DNA of 64,000 nt, taken from NCBI GenBank assembly GCA_022577435.1, contig JAKOON010000011.1:18858302-18922301 (forward strand). Direction: 5' to 3'. Each line of letters begins with the position of its first letter. Within the stretch, counting starts at the first letter, position 1. Source of the DNA: Embiotoca jacksoni (Eukaryota; Chordata; Actinopteri; Embiotocidae). The position numbers were made by a program, and so were the translations under genes. Below are positions 25,281-39,500 of this stretch, in pieces. The notes beneath the pieces were generated by a model, which did not search any database, was not told where the DNA came from, and worked only from the letters and a program-made list of their open reading frames with translations.

Positions 25281-26694
25281 ATGATGATGATGGCGGAGCT
25301 GGTTCAGGGACAGGCCTCGGTGGCTCAGCCCGGAACGAAAGATGACTTCGCCGACACGATACGCCGGGTCCGACAGGTAAAACACACCGCTCCGAGGCGG
25401 ACGCGAGCGGGACGCTTTCGGACCCCCAACCAGCGGGGTGTTTTTCTTTTTTGGGGGGGTGGAGGAGCAGGAGGAGGAGGAGGGGAGGGAGGGAGGGAGG
25501 GGGACATGTGGAAGCAGGGCCGGGACTTCGTGTTCGGGGCTCCCCGGACCCTCCCGGAACCTCCCGGACCCTCCCGGGACCTCCCGGGACCTCCGACCGT
25601 AAACACCCCTCATGCACCCAGCGAGCTAAGTGGGCTAACCGTTAAACGGCTAAGCGGGCTAGATTAGTTCAGAAGGCAGAAGAGACGCGGTTCGACTCGG
25701 TGTCGGAACCGTCCGACCCGCCGGACGAGTCTTGTCCGCCCGCCGGACGCGGAGGCCTCTCCCGGGGTCCGAAGTTTGCGGTACTTCAGTAAGTTAAGAG
25801 CCGGGTACGTTTTACAACCTGTTGTCAACTCGCAGAAGTTGCGGGGTTTTTTTTAGTTTTTTTTTTAGCTTCAGCGGGCTAACTCGCTCCAAAAAAAAAC
25901 AACACAAAGTTTGCCCGTTGACCCGCAAACGTTGACCGAAGATGACGCGCTGTAGCCGGCGTGGACTCGAACACGAGCACGGGGTCGTGGAGCGGAGGAA
26001 CAGGAGCTAACGGAGCTAACGGAGCTAGCTCCCAAGTTAGCTCCGGTCCGAAGTGCTTGTTGCCCGGTTAGATTAAACGGAGACGCCGCTAACCAGCACT
26101 TTAAAAGAACCGACACGTTAAAGAACCGACACGTTAAAGAACCGACACTTTACATCTTTAACTCTCTTTAACTCTTAACAACAAGCTCGTGCGTTTATTT
26201 AAAACACGCGGCGGCTGAACGGAGCAGGTTTTTAATGGGAAGCTGGTTTTTTTTTTGTTTGTTAGCTAGCTAGCTCGTGCGCTTTGCTGCTTGGTGTGCG
26301 CTCGCGGGCAGCGTTGGGAGTTAGGCCATGTGACGTCATGTGACGTCATCTGTTGAAGAAGTAAGCCTCCTCCTCCATCTATCCATCTAATCCTCCTTTG
26401 GTTTTGTTGTTGTTTGTTGTTGTTGTTGTTTTCCCATCGCTGCTGGAAAACACCTGAGAAGAATTTTTTTATTTTATTTTTTTTATAAATGAAACGTCAC
26501 AGCACGTCACAGCTCCCCTCAGTAACTGATGTCACATGGAGGCTATAAATAAGTAGAGTTAACCCCCCCCCCCCCCCCCCCCCATCCTGTTCACTGTAAA
26601 TGATCAAGTACACCACTGACAACAGATAATTATATTATGTAAAATTCCACTTTAGTCATATATGAAAGTTATTAAGTTTCAGATTACCTTGTTT

Positions 26695-26736
<42 letters not shown>

Positions 26737-27499
26737 CATGTCAGTGTTTCCCTACTATTATAAGGATTAGGAGCAGCACCTAAGCCGAATCACCATGGAG
26801 AGCATCAACTTAACTAAATCACTTCCTCACCAGATCTCCTTTGGTTGTATTTCTTCCCCCGGCGGACTACTTTAAGCACGCTTCGACTATTTTACGTGTT
26901 TTGGAGAAGTTTCCAGAGATATGGTAAAAACAATTATGGATAATTATTTTAAAAAAAACAACAACAAAACTGAGGATCCCTCCAATCTCCCACCACATAA
27001 CTTAAAGTCGTCCAAAAAATAGCTGAAACCTCACATCACTCAACTCTTGATTACTGTTAAACTTGAATTAAAAATTCTTTAACATGACTTTAATTAAGAT
27101 TGAAGTCATTTGAATTAAATTACATGCGTGTCAATCACAACCGACTGCAGTAAAAAAACAAACCAAAGTCTACGTTCAGGCCGACTGCCGACGAAAACAT
27201 CAACACGGCTGAGTAATGTACACGTTTGTTGTCACGCTGGTTCCTGAATGACTTGTTAACCACCTCACCAACCACATTGGTGGCTATGTGCATTGATTTG
27301 ATTGACAGATGAGCGGCACTGCGACTGCCTGAATGAATGAAGCCTGTTCGGCTGATGGACAGAATCAATATTATATTCTACATATAATCTTATTACCAGT
27401 ATATTTATTTTGCAACTTAATTACGTGTAACTAGTTGACTCCCCAACATCAGCTTTAGTTGATGATTAATTGTAATGCAAATAATTGCGATTAACATTG

Positions 27500-27555
<56 letters not shown>

Positions 27556-30500
27556 TCGTGTATATATTTGTGTGCCACCTGAGAAGGAACATTTCACAAT
27601 ACCAGCAGGGTTGAAGAGAGTTGACTGTAGGTATCGGTTTCACTCTTGCGTCATCGTTTGCAGACGCTGGTGCTCATAGTCGATGATAAACATGAGCATG
27701 AACCACAAATGAACCCTCATAAAATGCTGTATTTAAAAAAAAATAATAATAATTATTTCCACATTTGAATAAGTCTCATGATAAATAGTGGATTTGTATG
27801 AAAGAGACGTTTCCCCGTCAGCGTATCGTATGACGTTGATGTGGCATTAGTCTGAGATGTAGGAAGTGAAGGCCTTCATCTAATGCTTCTTCACACTCCT
27901 GCGGGTGGTGTTAGTTCCCACAGATGCAGTTATAGTTGTTAACTTGCGTCTCCCTGCAGCAGCTGAAAGTGGCTGACATTTAAATCTCAATTTGCTTCGC
28001 AGTAATTTCATGTCACCCGCTCAGTTTTTTTTTTTTTTTTTTTTTTTTTTTTGTATTAAACAATTATCAGCAAACAAAAGCGAGGCATGTAATTATTTTG
28101 AGGTCCATTTAAATCACAAGTCTTATTTCACCTCTGCAATAAGCTTCCTATTCGCCGGCGTCTCGATATCACTTACTGCAACATAACCGTTAACGTTGAC
28201 CCCCGTTAAATAACCAATAAAAAAAATAAACACCATTGTAGAATAAAAAATTAAAAAAAACCTGGAGCAGGTAGATCACAGTTGTGCCACAGTCCCAAAT
28301 GGAAGAGGTGTTGAACCTTGAAATATGGACTTGTTTGTTCCCGTGTAGGGGGAGTTAATAATCAAATAATAGTCGATTATTACTTGTACTAGGAGCCTGG
28401 TGTTTGGGGAAGATAAAACCCTCAGGTACCCGCAGGGAACCAGAAACTCAGAGAAACACAGATTTCACATCCCGTTTTCTTGAGTGTTGATTTTAGTCTA
28501 CGACGCTTTCGGTTTTTGCTTCACGTGTACTTGCGTGTAGTTGCAGCAATGTCATGGAAACGGCACCCGAACACCTGCTTCCTTTTATGCCTCCTTATTT
28601 CCATCGCGCCCCTCTCGCTTCCACCGGTGGGCTCTGAAGTAGATAATCATCCCTGAAGGTGATGGGAGACTCTAATTTCCATCACCTATATTTTCATATT
28701 GTTGGGGGGGGGGGAAGAAAAAAAAAATCAGTCAGTCACAGATGTCAATTTAGTGTAATTTTCTGAAATGCTATACTTTTGAATGGAAGGAAAGGTGGCA
28801 GATTAATGGGGGGGAAAGCGAAAATGCTTTCAGTGTTCTCCAGCAGCATCGACTTCAGATTTGGAAAGTAGCTTTAGTTTCGTTTTGACTTGAGCTGTAA
28901 CACAAATGACTGCAGTCTTCTTGTAATAGTACACAGAGGTTGTCCATCACTATGAGAAAAACATGTTTAAGGTGGACAGAAATACACATCTGATGGTGCT
29001 CTTCGTCGTCCTCAAAACATGTGAATAGATCTCTCATTGTCGGACTTTTCTTATCTGTCTACCTTTGCACAGGTGCACAAATACTACAAACAGGATTGAC
29101 AGGCTACGGTTGAAGGAGAAAGGTTTTCTTTTGTTGTTTTTTTTTTGAAGGTAGCTGTCACACCTGTCGTAACTTTTAAGGCAACTCCTCTTTTGACAGA
29201 TCTAGTCCGTTGAGATGTCGCCATGTGCTGTGATTCCTATAATTTGTCAGTGAAGGCGTGAAAACGTTGGGTCAGTTGAAGAGAAGCGTCACCGAACTCG
29301 ACGGCAAACCCGATGCTCTTAAGCAAGAAGAGAAGCAAAGAGAAAGTGTCACGCTTATCCTGAAGGGTCGTCCCGAGATTACGTCTCGCAAAGCAAACGT
29401 GGATTCAAAGAATATCGTCACTTCTTTTTTAATTTTTTTTATTCCATCTGTCCTTCTGTGTTGTGTCTCCAGATGGCAGCCAAGATGGGAGGAGACCAGA
29501 TGCCCAACATGAACAGTTCGTCTCCGGTCATCGACCCCTCCCTCTACGGCTTTGGAGGCCAAAAACGTTCACTAGACAACGGAGGTGAGCCTCACGTGTA
29601 CACACATCCCCATAAAAACATGGTGCTTCATAAAGAAATATTTCTACATGTTACTGTGCAGAGGAAGCACAAATTGTCTCTGCAGGTGTTGTTGTTTTTT
29701 TTTCCCTTTTTCTGTTAAACCTATAAAGAAGCAGTTAATAACAGCTTTTAATTATTTGAGTACTTCGGTGGCCGAGTGGACTGAATTGCTTCAGTGTGTC
29801 ACGGCACTTAATCGAAACCATATCCTACCAAACTCGTATCGTAACCTCGACCTGGTTAGCCTGCCCACGTAGATATTATTACTGTTTTAACTTGACTAAA
29901 TCTCTCATTATAACACGTAGCGACACAAAACAACCTGGGTTACACTCTCCCCCTCTAAACTGCATGAAGGCTGCATGTACTGTAATTTTCTTTTTCATAA
30001 AAAGATTTTTTTTGATATTGAATATTAGGAATCAAAGTTTTGACTGATATCCAGCTCCATGTGGTTGTATCCTGTCAATCAACTGCCCATTAATAGGTTA
30101 GATTCCCCCCAAAAAAAGCTTCACAAACAAGTTTTTGATGCTGACTAAAGTAACGTGTCTGTTTAAACGGCTGTGCTCATCTTCTGATGCTATTTTTCTG
30201 CCTCTGGAGTAGAAGACGTCTTTCTTCTTAATCACGCCTGCAAAACTGTTGTTGGTCGGCTGTTTTATTCCAGCCGGGAAACATCCAGTAAACACGGCAT
30301 CAGACCTTTTATCATAAAAAGTAAAAACACAAACATGCAAGCGGTGAAATGAAGTTTTAACGGGAAGAAAATGTAATAATGCCATGCTGGATATGGCCGT
30401 AATTTGAATGATCTAAAATATCTGTAGCTTTTCAAGACTTATTATACTTTCCATTCTATGTTGATTTTGTTGTTTATGATTGCGTGTAGATGTTGCAAAA

Positions 30501-33500
30501 CTGCGAGTGCACATTTGTAGGAGGAAACGCTGTAATCAGCGAAGTGGACAGCCGTGCTTTAGTATTCTGGTATTTTGTGTGGGGTATTAAGTATCTGACA
30601 CTGCAGTGTCCTGAAGAAAATGTCATCCTCACTCACAAAACAAAAGATTTGATCCATTTCACATGCACCGAAGTGGAAACGCGAGTCATTTATCCCGTCT
30701 TTCTCTTATCTTGTCACAGTTGTTCGTATGATAGTTCGGCCCTGAATGCACGGATAGGAAAATTGCAATGCAATTCTGGTTTAGGTTTGTTTGATGCGCT
30801 GTGATTGTTTTGTAACAATTGGTCCTCAGTTTTTCCTCGTCAAGGTTGTCTCTCAGTATGTGGGGCGACATAACAGAAATGCTTATCTGCGTAGCGCTGC
30901 TCTCAGCATTTATTTATCAAAACAAATATACAAATACTCTCGAGGCGTCCACACTTTATCTTCCGGTCTCGTCCTTGTATGAATTTAGCACACCTCCCTT
31001 TTTTATATTCATAGCTGTCCCGTTAACCCCGATGTTTTTCACACGAGAAGTGAAATCAGTGCAAACGGCCATAAAATTGATTGAACCCGCCAGATATCAA
31101 CTCAGGTGTTCACGTCCATGACAGCACATCCTCCAGTGACCCTGCAGGACCTTTGCTCGGTGCTACCTGTCAAAATTCAATTCAGGACCAGCAGTCGCTC
31201 ACCCGGCTGCTGCCGTCTCCCTCTCTCTGATTGAAACACTCACTCATACGCTCGCAGGCCTGATTTCCATGCTGGTGAAAGCCCCCCCCCCCCGCTGTGG
31301 GTCAGACACAAACATGAAGGATTGGCAGCGTCGGATCCATCTGCCATCGTTCCTTCCAGCTCCGACGCGCACTTCCTCGCTCCCGCTGCCTCGCCTGCGA
31401 TCACTTCAGCAGACATTTAAAATATTATGTGTTTTTAAAGCCATGATCTCAGATGGTTTCTCACGTGGTAATTGGTTTGCTTTCCCCTCTTTTGTTCACA
31501 GTAGGGAACCATCTTGGTGCAATGGTACATCAAAGGTGAGCAGAAACACACCGAGGCGTCTGACTCTGCTCGTATTAATGCGCTTTGGCTGCATTGTTCA
31601 TATTTAAACTGAGAACCAAGTTAAATTGTTGGAAATCAGTTTTGGTGGTTTCAAAGATAGTTTGAAATTTGCACCGCGGGTGTTTGTTTCCATAAAGGCT
31701 GCAACTCATTTAAATCAATGTTTTGTTTGGCAGTATAATTTACTCATTTTCAGGTCTATGAAATGTCAGAAAATATTTTTTAAAATGCTGGTTGTAGTTT
31801 CAGAAAGAGCAGCTCTCATATTCATTTATTACAACAATATTTATTTTAGAGGGTGGACTATTTCTCTATTTTCTGACATTTTATTGATCAAGTCAGGGCT
31901 AGAAATACATTGATATTATATTGATACTGTGATATGAAAACATGTCGTCTTTTCTGGGTTTTAAAAGCTGCATTACAAGTGTAGTCACAATATTGATATC
32001 GAGGTATATTTAGTCAAAAATATTGTAATTTTGTCCATATGGCTCAACTCCAGACCAGATTATTAATTGAGAATTTTTTCACATGATTGATTAATATAAA
32101 AATGTATCATTAGTTGCAGCCCTAATGGTTCCAGACGTGTTTTTTTTTTATTTTTTTGATATATGTAGTGTTATTGATTGTGTCCTAATCTCCCACAGGG
32201 CTCTCACAACAGAAGACTACAAAGTGCCTGATAAGATGGTGGGATTTAGTAAGTAGCCCTCAAGTTTATTATATTCAGTATCAACGTTTGACACGTAATC
32301 ATCAATATTGACAATCTGCTCAGTTTTTGGGTCACTGCTTTGAGGCCTCTGTCAATATTTATTAAAGGCTCAAAACTGTCATTTTCTCTCGTAGTCATTG
32401 GAAAAGGTGGAGAGCAGATCTCAAGAATTCAGCTGGAATCGGGTTGTAAGATCCAGATTGCTTCAGGTAAATTAAAAAAAAAAGAAAGAAAAAAAAAGCA
32501 CATCACAACGTGTTTTGAACTGAGAGTAACAAGCTGACTTTCAAAAATGATTTGCGACATACGTTTTGCTCACCAAATCTCAAAAACAATGCAGAGGTCA
32601 TGTTGAAAAGTCCTTGAAATATTCAACTAATGAGGCTTCAAAGCTTGATGCCTTAAAATGTGTTTGCGCACAAGCATGAAGTAGACTTGCACATCAAACT
32701 GAACTGTGAGGCTCGAAGCCTTACGGACGTCCGGGTCACTGATTTATTCTGGTCCAAACCACCTCTTAACTTTCCAAGTAATCACAGCATAAACGGGGCT
32801 TAACATGAAACAACAAAGTGTTTTACAATGAAAGCAATAAGTCACTTAAAATATAGACGAGATAAGAAATAGAACACGTAACATCTGTTATGTTCAAATA
32901 AAGAGACACTGGCAGCTGTATTTGCTGTAAGATTGTGCAAGTCAGCAAATATGATGATACCAGCTGAATATGGCGTGAAGGAGAAACGTCCTGAAGATTG
33001 TGTGATCGTTAAAAAATGCTGCAGTTAAAGAATATTAAACATGTCCTTTTTAAACCAAAAAACCTTTTTTAACTGCGGCCATGCAACCTTCACCACGTCA
33101 TGTGTCAAAGTTGAAACGCTATGATTTTAATATTTGCATGTGCTGCACCTTTTCCAGACTTGCGTATGGAACCTAATTTACTGTTAATGTTAATGTGTCC
33201 CTTCTTTTACTGGTGTTTTGACAGAGGGTCAGTCTTTGCAGGGCTTCACACAGTTACTGATATTAACCTGAACCGACGAGTCGTGTTTTTGTTACCTTTT
33301 AAAATGAGCCCTTTATAATCTACATGCGGAGCGGGTCTTTATCCGTGTAGCTCGCCATGTTTCTACAGTAGCCCAGAAGGGACAAACCAAACTTCTGGCT
33401 TTTTTTTTTTTTTTTTTTCATGCGTTTTGCAGCCAGCGTAGATTCTCTTGTGTACTTTGAAGGGAAGGTAAAGGGTGCTCAGGTCAATGTAATCTGCTGC

Positions 33501-36500
33501 GTCACTAAATCCTACACTCGCTTTATTTAGGGTTGTTTCTGCCACTGGTTTCCTTTTTAACAGACAAAACTTTGAATAAAAATTACTTTGTATATTTACT
33601 GGATGCTTCTCAACGTCCTCACATACCCACATTCTTAGTATGTGTTTGCGGCGCATATTTTTATCCTGATTTTTTTTTTTTTATTGTTTTACGATTTCTG
33701 TTTCGCATTTTATTTTTCTGTCTGTCGTGAAAGAAAGATTTTTCCTGAAGTTTCTCACATTTCTTTCTTGGGTTGTTGTAGAAATTGAGGCCATTTTGTG
33801 ACCTGTTTTTTTTTTATTATTATTATGTTTGGACAAACAAAGGTGATTCTCTGCACCGTCTTGGTAACGTGAGTGTGACGTGTGAATGTTTTGTACTTTT
33901 CTGTTTTGCTGCAGAAAGTGGAGGCATGTTGGACCGACCCTGCACGCTGACCGGGAGCCCTGAGAACATCGAGTGAGTGTCAACACAGATTTACTGAAAC
34001 GCCACAGATCATTAGGAACGTGTGCCCCATTGTTGTGACACAGGGCATGAACTCACATCTCCTTTCATCCCCTCCACCCCCTCCTGATCAGTCACTGAAT
34101 CACCTGAACACATCTTTCACCTCTGACAAAGGTTTTTTGTGTGACTGCGGTGACTAATGCCTCTCTCCACTCACCCCCCCACCCCTCTCCACTTCCCTTC
34201 AGTCAGGCGAAGAGGCTGCTGAGTGAGATTGTGGAGCAGTGTCGGTACGGTCCCGGCTTCCACAACGACATGGACGGCAACAGCTCCATCCAGCAGATCC
34301 TTATCCCCGCCAACAAGGTCGGCCTGGTCATCGGCAAGGGAGGAGAGACCATCAAACAACTGCAGGTCTGGTAGTAAACAATGAAGCTCTTGCGGTGCCG
34401 TCACATTAATCTAACTATTGCCGGTCCATTAACCTAAAGACACGTAGACATGTGGGCAGGAGAAACCAGGGATATAACTGTTCATACATATAATCATCTG
34501 AACTCTAAAAGGATGTTTCCACAAAACAAGGATGGTGTATAACATAAAATATAACCTGTGCTTTAAGATGCGTGGGATTTCTGCCCCTTCAGCGCGAGTA
34601 GTCTTTTGGGCCTCAGGTAACTCCTGGTGGTTGTTTGTGCTTCTGTCTGGTTGTAACCCTGCAGGAGAGAACAGGAGTGCAGATGATAATGATTCAGGAT
34701 GACCCCATGCCCACCGGAGCAGACAAGCCCCTGAGAATCACTGGGGATCCCCACAAAGTGCAGGTCGGTCTCAGAAGAGCTCACTGTTCCTGTTTACACT
34801 CAATTTTACACATTTTATGCCTTCAGTCTTCCACTCAAACATTTGAAAATCCCCTTTCTTTTTTTATTTTTTTTATTTTAAGAGTATTTCAGCTGCACAT
34901 GTGTCACATGCAGTATCCTTGTTAAAATGTTGTTTACAAATTTATGAAAGTTTTTCAATTTTTCCTCGTAGCAAGCCCGTGAACTTGTGGTGAAGCTCAT
35001 CCGGGACAAAGACCAAGGAGACTTCAGGGCTGGCCGGGCCGACTTTGGAACCAAAATGGGAGGAAGCAGTCTGGATGTAAACACGTGTTTCTTTTGCCTT
35101 TTTTTTTTTTTTTTTTAAATGCCGGACCACCAAGTTTTTTTTTTTCCAATTTATGGATCCAGAGAGACAAAAATATAATCTCTCCTGATTTCTTCTGTCT
35201 GCCCTCTTCGTCCAGGTGGTGGTTCCCAGATTCGCAGTCGGCATCATCATCGGCAGGAACGGAGAGATGATAAAGAAGATCCAGAATGATGCCGGTGTCA
35301 GAATCCAGTTCAAACAAGGTGAGAGGATTAAACAACATTAGCACTCGAGAAAAAGAAAGAAAATGCTCAAATCTTTGTCTGTATAATAATAACAATAATA
35401 ATAATCCAGTGTAATTAATAGTGTGGGATCCCCCATACAAGCTTCCGGCCCACATGGGACACAAGACGGGTTTAAGAATATATCACATTTTAGACACAAT
35501 CATACTGAGGCAAAGAAATACATGAAAATATTAAAGTTATATTTAAAAGTCAAGAAAATGGAGGCAGTGTTTTAATGTGACATGACATCACATATTTTAC
35601 TTTACTGGAAAGCCTCAGTAAAGAAGATTTTAAATGAGTTGACATTTCAGAAGCTTATTACACAGGTGGGGAACATAATAAAAAGTTAAAGTTACATCGC
35701 CTTGTTTGGTTTTTGATTCTGGGAACTTTGAGTAAAAAAATACAGCTGGACAACATTTATTCTCTACAAATAAAACAATTTGCCACACAGGGTTTTCTTC
35801 CTGACTCAGAAAAATAATCATTTATCCAGATTTACTCATTAGAGATGGCATTTCAATAAATCACATATCGACAAGTGATTAATTATTCCACTTTCAGCAC
35901 TAAAGTTCAGCAAATCTTCTACGAACTCGTTAATTCAAACCTTACAACTACAAAAGTTTGAAATATGTCAGGATTTTGCGTTTTTGAGTGACTTGTCAGA
36001 AAATATGTACAAAGTTTTTGAGCAGTTAGAGATCTTTTTTTTTTTTCCATCTTTATCGTGTTTGTTTGTTGTTCAGATGATGGAATCAGCCCCGACCGCG
36101 TTGCCCAGGTGATGGGTCAGCCCGACCACTGCCACCACGCAGTCCACCTTATCAACGAACTCGTTCAGACAGCTCAGGTTTGTGTGCTTCTGCTTTGTAC
36201 CTTGTTATAGTTAAGTTTATTTATCAGGAAGCTAATGCAAGTCCAACATGGGAATTATTACTCTTGAAGCTCGTGAAGTGTCAAATTCCTTTCAGGGCTT
36301 AAAAAAAAAGTACAATATTCATCAGATGAACTCTGAACTGGGAACAGTTCAGGGAGCAAAAGTTTCCCTTTGACCTCCAGACGGCCTGTAAATGTTCCTC
36401 CATCTCTACATTCTTCACTGCAGGAGCGAGATGGATTCGGTGGCGTGATGGGACGTCGTGGACGAAGTGACTGTAACATGGGAGGTCCTGGAGGACTGCA

Positions 36501-39500
36501 GGAGGTGACGTACGCAGTACCTGCTGATAAGTGTGGCCTGGTGATCGGGAAAGGTAAGAAACACATTTTCATTTATCTGTGTTGATGCTGCCGGCTCCTC
36601 GGTCGACTGGTTCTTCAGGCTTTCTGTGTGTTTATTTATAGCCGAGACTTTTTCTGGCTTGTATATAAAAGTGGACGCTGCAGGGAAGCGTTTGTGGGCT
36701 TTAATTGGTTTCTGGCTGTGAGGTCTTTATCCAGCTTTGTAGCTGCACACCGACACAACTTTTCTGTCCGAGAGAAATAACACGCATGTCTTAAAGAGAG
36801 TGAATCCAACTCGCCAGATTTCTCTTTTTAATAACCGAATGGCGTTTTTGGTGTTCGGCCACTGCGTGAAGCTGATGAGAAGAAAGGGGGGAGTGGGTGG
36901 GTGGGGGGGAGTGAGTGAGTGAGTGAGTGACCACCCTCCTATTCTCCCCACCAGGGCTCATGTATACAGCACAAGTGGCATTCATTGGCTTCACTAAGGG
37001 CTTAATGACGGGGATAATGCGTGTAATGTGACATTAATTGTTAAAGGTGCATAATAACAGCCCTCAATCATGTGGAAGGCTGCCTGGCATCTAATGAGGG
37101 TCTTTCAGCCCGATAGAGTGCAGCGAGGGAATGAATAGGAGGAATTAGCTTATTGGCTATTCATGCCCACTCTATTGCCAGCTATTTAAAAGTCATTGAC
37201 CATTGCATTGGAAGGAGCTGTGTGTGTATGTGTGCAGTATATTGGCATGCATGCTGCCTTTTAGTGTGTGTGTGTGTGCGTGCGTGTGCAGCGGTGGGCG
37301 GGTCAGAGGGGGCCTCTTTACCTAAGATAAAAACATGGCAATAGAAATGTCAAGTGGCTTTTGTGCATGTAGTGGGGCGAGGGAAACAAATAAACCGGGG
37401 CGTTGCGTCCCCCTTTCTGTGCATTAGCATATGAAGTGGGCCAATATGGTGGAGATGGCGGTGGGTCTGGGTGCTGTCAGCCAACCCTTAAAGGGTGCGG
37501 TGATTAATATCTTTACGATGCCATATGCAGCCCGTTGCCCCTCTGTTTTGACCCCGCACACACACACACACACACACGCACACACACACACACACAGTCC
37601 CACAGAGCTCGATGAATCAAGCCACCCACCAACCTGCTCAGACTTTATTACAGGCATGAATTCGGTGCAGGAGACACAACAAGCATCCTGCATCAAGAGT
37701 TTAAAACATGTAAAACTGGGTTTTCCATTTTAATCACATCTCGGCGCAGATGGAGTTTGGTCGTGTTGAACTTTTTCAATTTTGCTTGTGAATTTTGAAT
37801 TTCTCTACACGCGTATTCAGTTTATTCATCAACGTATTCCTCGGATAGATCAGTGGAGGGATGAGTTCTTTGTCAGAGATGGTGGTGATATTTAATAACG
37901 GGATTGTTTGACAAAATTAAGCTGATGTTTTTAGGTGAATTGTATTAAAGGGGCGTCTGTGGTGGTTTTAAGGGGCTTTAAGTGGTAAATAGCTTTAATT
38001 TAATACAACACAAAGCAGAATAAACGAGGACGGGTTATGTTTTTGATTGACAAATTATAAAAGACATTTTTATATCGTTTTAAAAGACTAAAACATTAAC
38101 ATTTTTTTTCTTTTTTTTTATAGCACCTCTTCATGAGACTCGGCGTGCCCAAAAAAATATTCAGTTTTCTATTTTTAAAGGCGAAGAAAAGCGCGACAAA
38201 GAAAGGGAACCGGTGAACTTTAGAATAATGCATTATCAGCATTTTAGGCAGATTAATGTCCTGTGAGTTTGCTTGATATGTTGCAGCTCTGGAGCACGTA
38301 TGTAGAAAAATATATATATTTTTTTAAAACGGGGCTTTAAAGAGTGTTAATTTTAGAATTGAAAACGCCATTCAGCCATTTTTGCTCGTATTCTCTCCTG
38401 AAATGAAAAGTATTATTGAGGAGGACTTTTATTTCATCCATGTGTTGCATCATGTTTTTGTATTTTCCCCACCAGCAGCTAACCGGTCCCCCCTCCTGTC
38501 CTGTCCCGTCCCGTCCGTCCCCCCCCCCCCCCAGCGTTGCCCTGAATGCTGTCACCAGTTGCACTTTTGTATCGCCTCCTTTTCTCCAGCTCACTAAACC
38601 AGTCTCATTAATAAGGCTTCGTATTATCTGTCCTCACTACGGCCCAGTCCATGAAATGAATAGTCGGGGTCTTCATTGCTCTCTGCCGTCTGACTAGAAG
38701 AGCTCATAATGGCTTCATTAAGGCAGAAGTTTCATTTGGTTGACAAAGGGTTAATGGCCCATGTGCAGTCTGTTGGCAGCGAGGAATAGGCTACCGGCGG
38801 AGGAGAGCTTTTTGATGAGCGTTTTCATTCGGAGGTCAGCCAGGGTCATCAGAGTGTCAGCCACAAGTGAACAAATGTGTAATTGATGTTGGGACAGCCC
38901 CGGTGTCCTCCCCCCCCCCCCCCCCTCCCCCCCCCCCTCGGGAAGCACCTCCCCTTCCTCCTCCTCGTCCTCCTCACTCCCTCCGCTCATCACAGAGGAC
39001 AACACAGAGTCAAGAATGAAAAGGGTAAAAGAGACAAACGATATCCCAGAAGGAGGATACGCTTCAATTTCGGCCCTTTTCTCCTGCCGGCTATGTTTCA
39101 TTTCTCCCTGCTGGTGTAATTGCTCTCCCCACACGTCGGGAAGCTGGCATCAGATGCCGTGGGGGGTGGAGGAGGGGGGGGTGCAGGAGATGTCTCCTTT
39201 TGTTTCCTGATTTGCATGGATGTTACAAGAGAATGGCAGATAAGTGGTGAGACACATGCCAGATTTTTCATAAGGTAGCACTTTCACAAGAAGTTAGACG
39301 TCTCGACGCTGCGTCACGTGGAGATGAAGCCGAGACGCAGAGCGAGTTCAGGTTGTCGTCACGCTCGCCTTCTCGCCTCGACGCGACGCGACACGGTCGG
39401 CAGCGTTTCAATCGGTAGTTTTGGAAAAGTTGCAAAAATGGTTTAAAGCGACTCCCGAATCCCAAAAAAATCCAGAGGTCAGAAAAGTGTGAGATTTTAA

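Larger units (their letters stand above)
25377..29472 (+). other. fubp3: fubp3 intron 1
   Basis: CpG-rich to about 26,340, then AT-rich. Holds a GGACCTCCC minisatellite (25544-25594), GCTAAC/GCTAGC clusters, a 16-bp tandem repeat (about 26106-26152), paired CRE sites (26331-26348), a C run (26563-26583), TA arrays (26697-26733 and 27502-27554) and a T run (28026-28052). No coding signal. Confidence 0.75.
29585..33914 (+). other. fubp3: fubp3 introns 2-5
   Basis: AT-rich, no coding signal beyond the listed exons. 31690-31900 contains an interspersed repeat relic with tctatgaaatgtcagaaaata and, further on, the inverted ttttctgacatttta. The stretch 32040-32130 ends in agttgcagccctaa, a typical repeat end. 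Confidence 0.65.

Noticed and set aside
25153..25617. Long minus-strand open frames over the fubp3 promoter
   Set aside because: They are the antisense of CpG- and C-rich DNA, give Pro/Ser/Leu-rich low-complexity translations, and overlap the true fubp3 exon 1.
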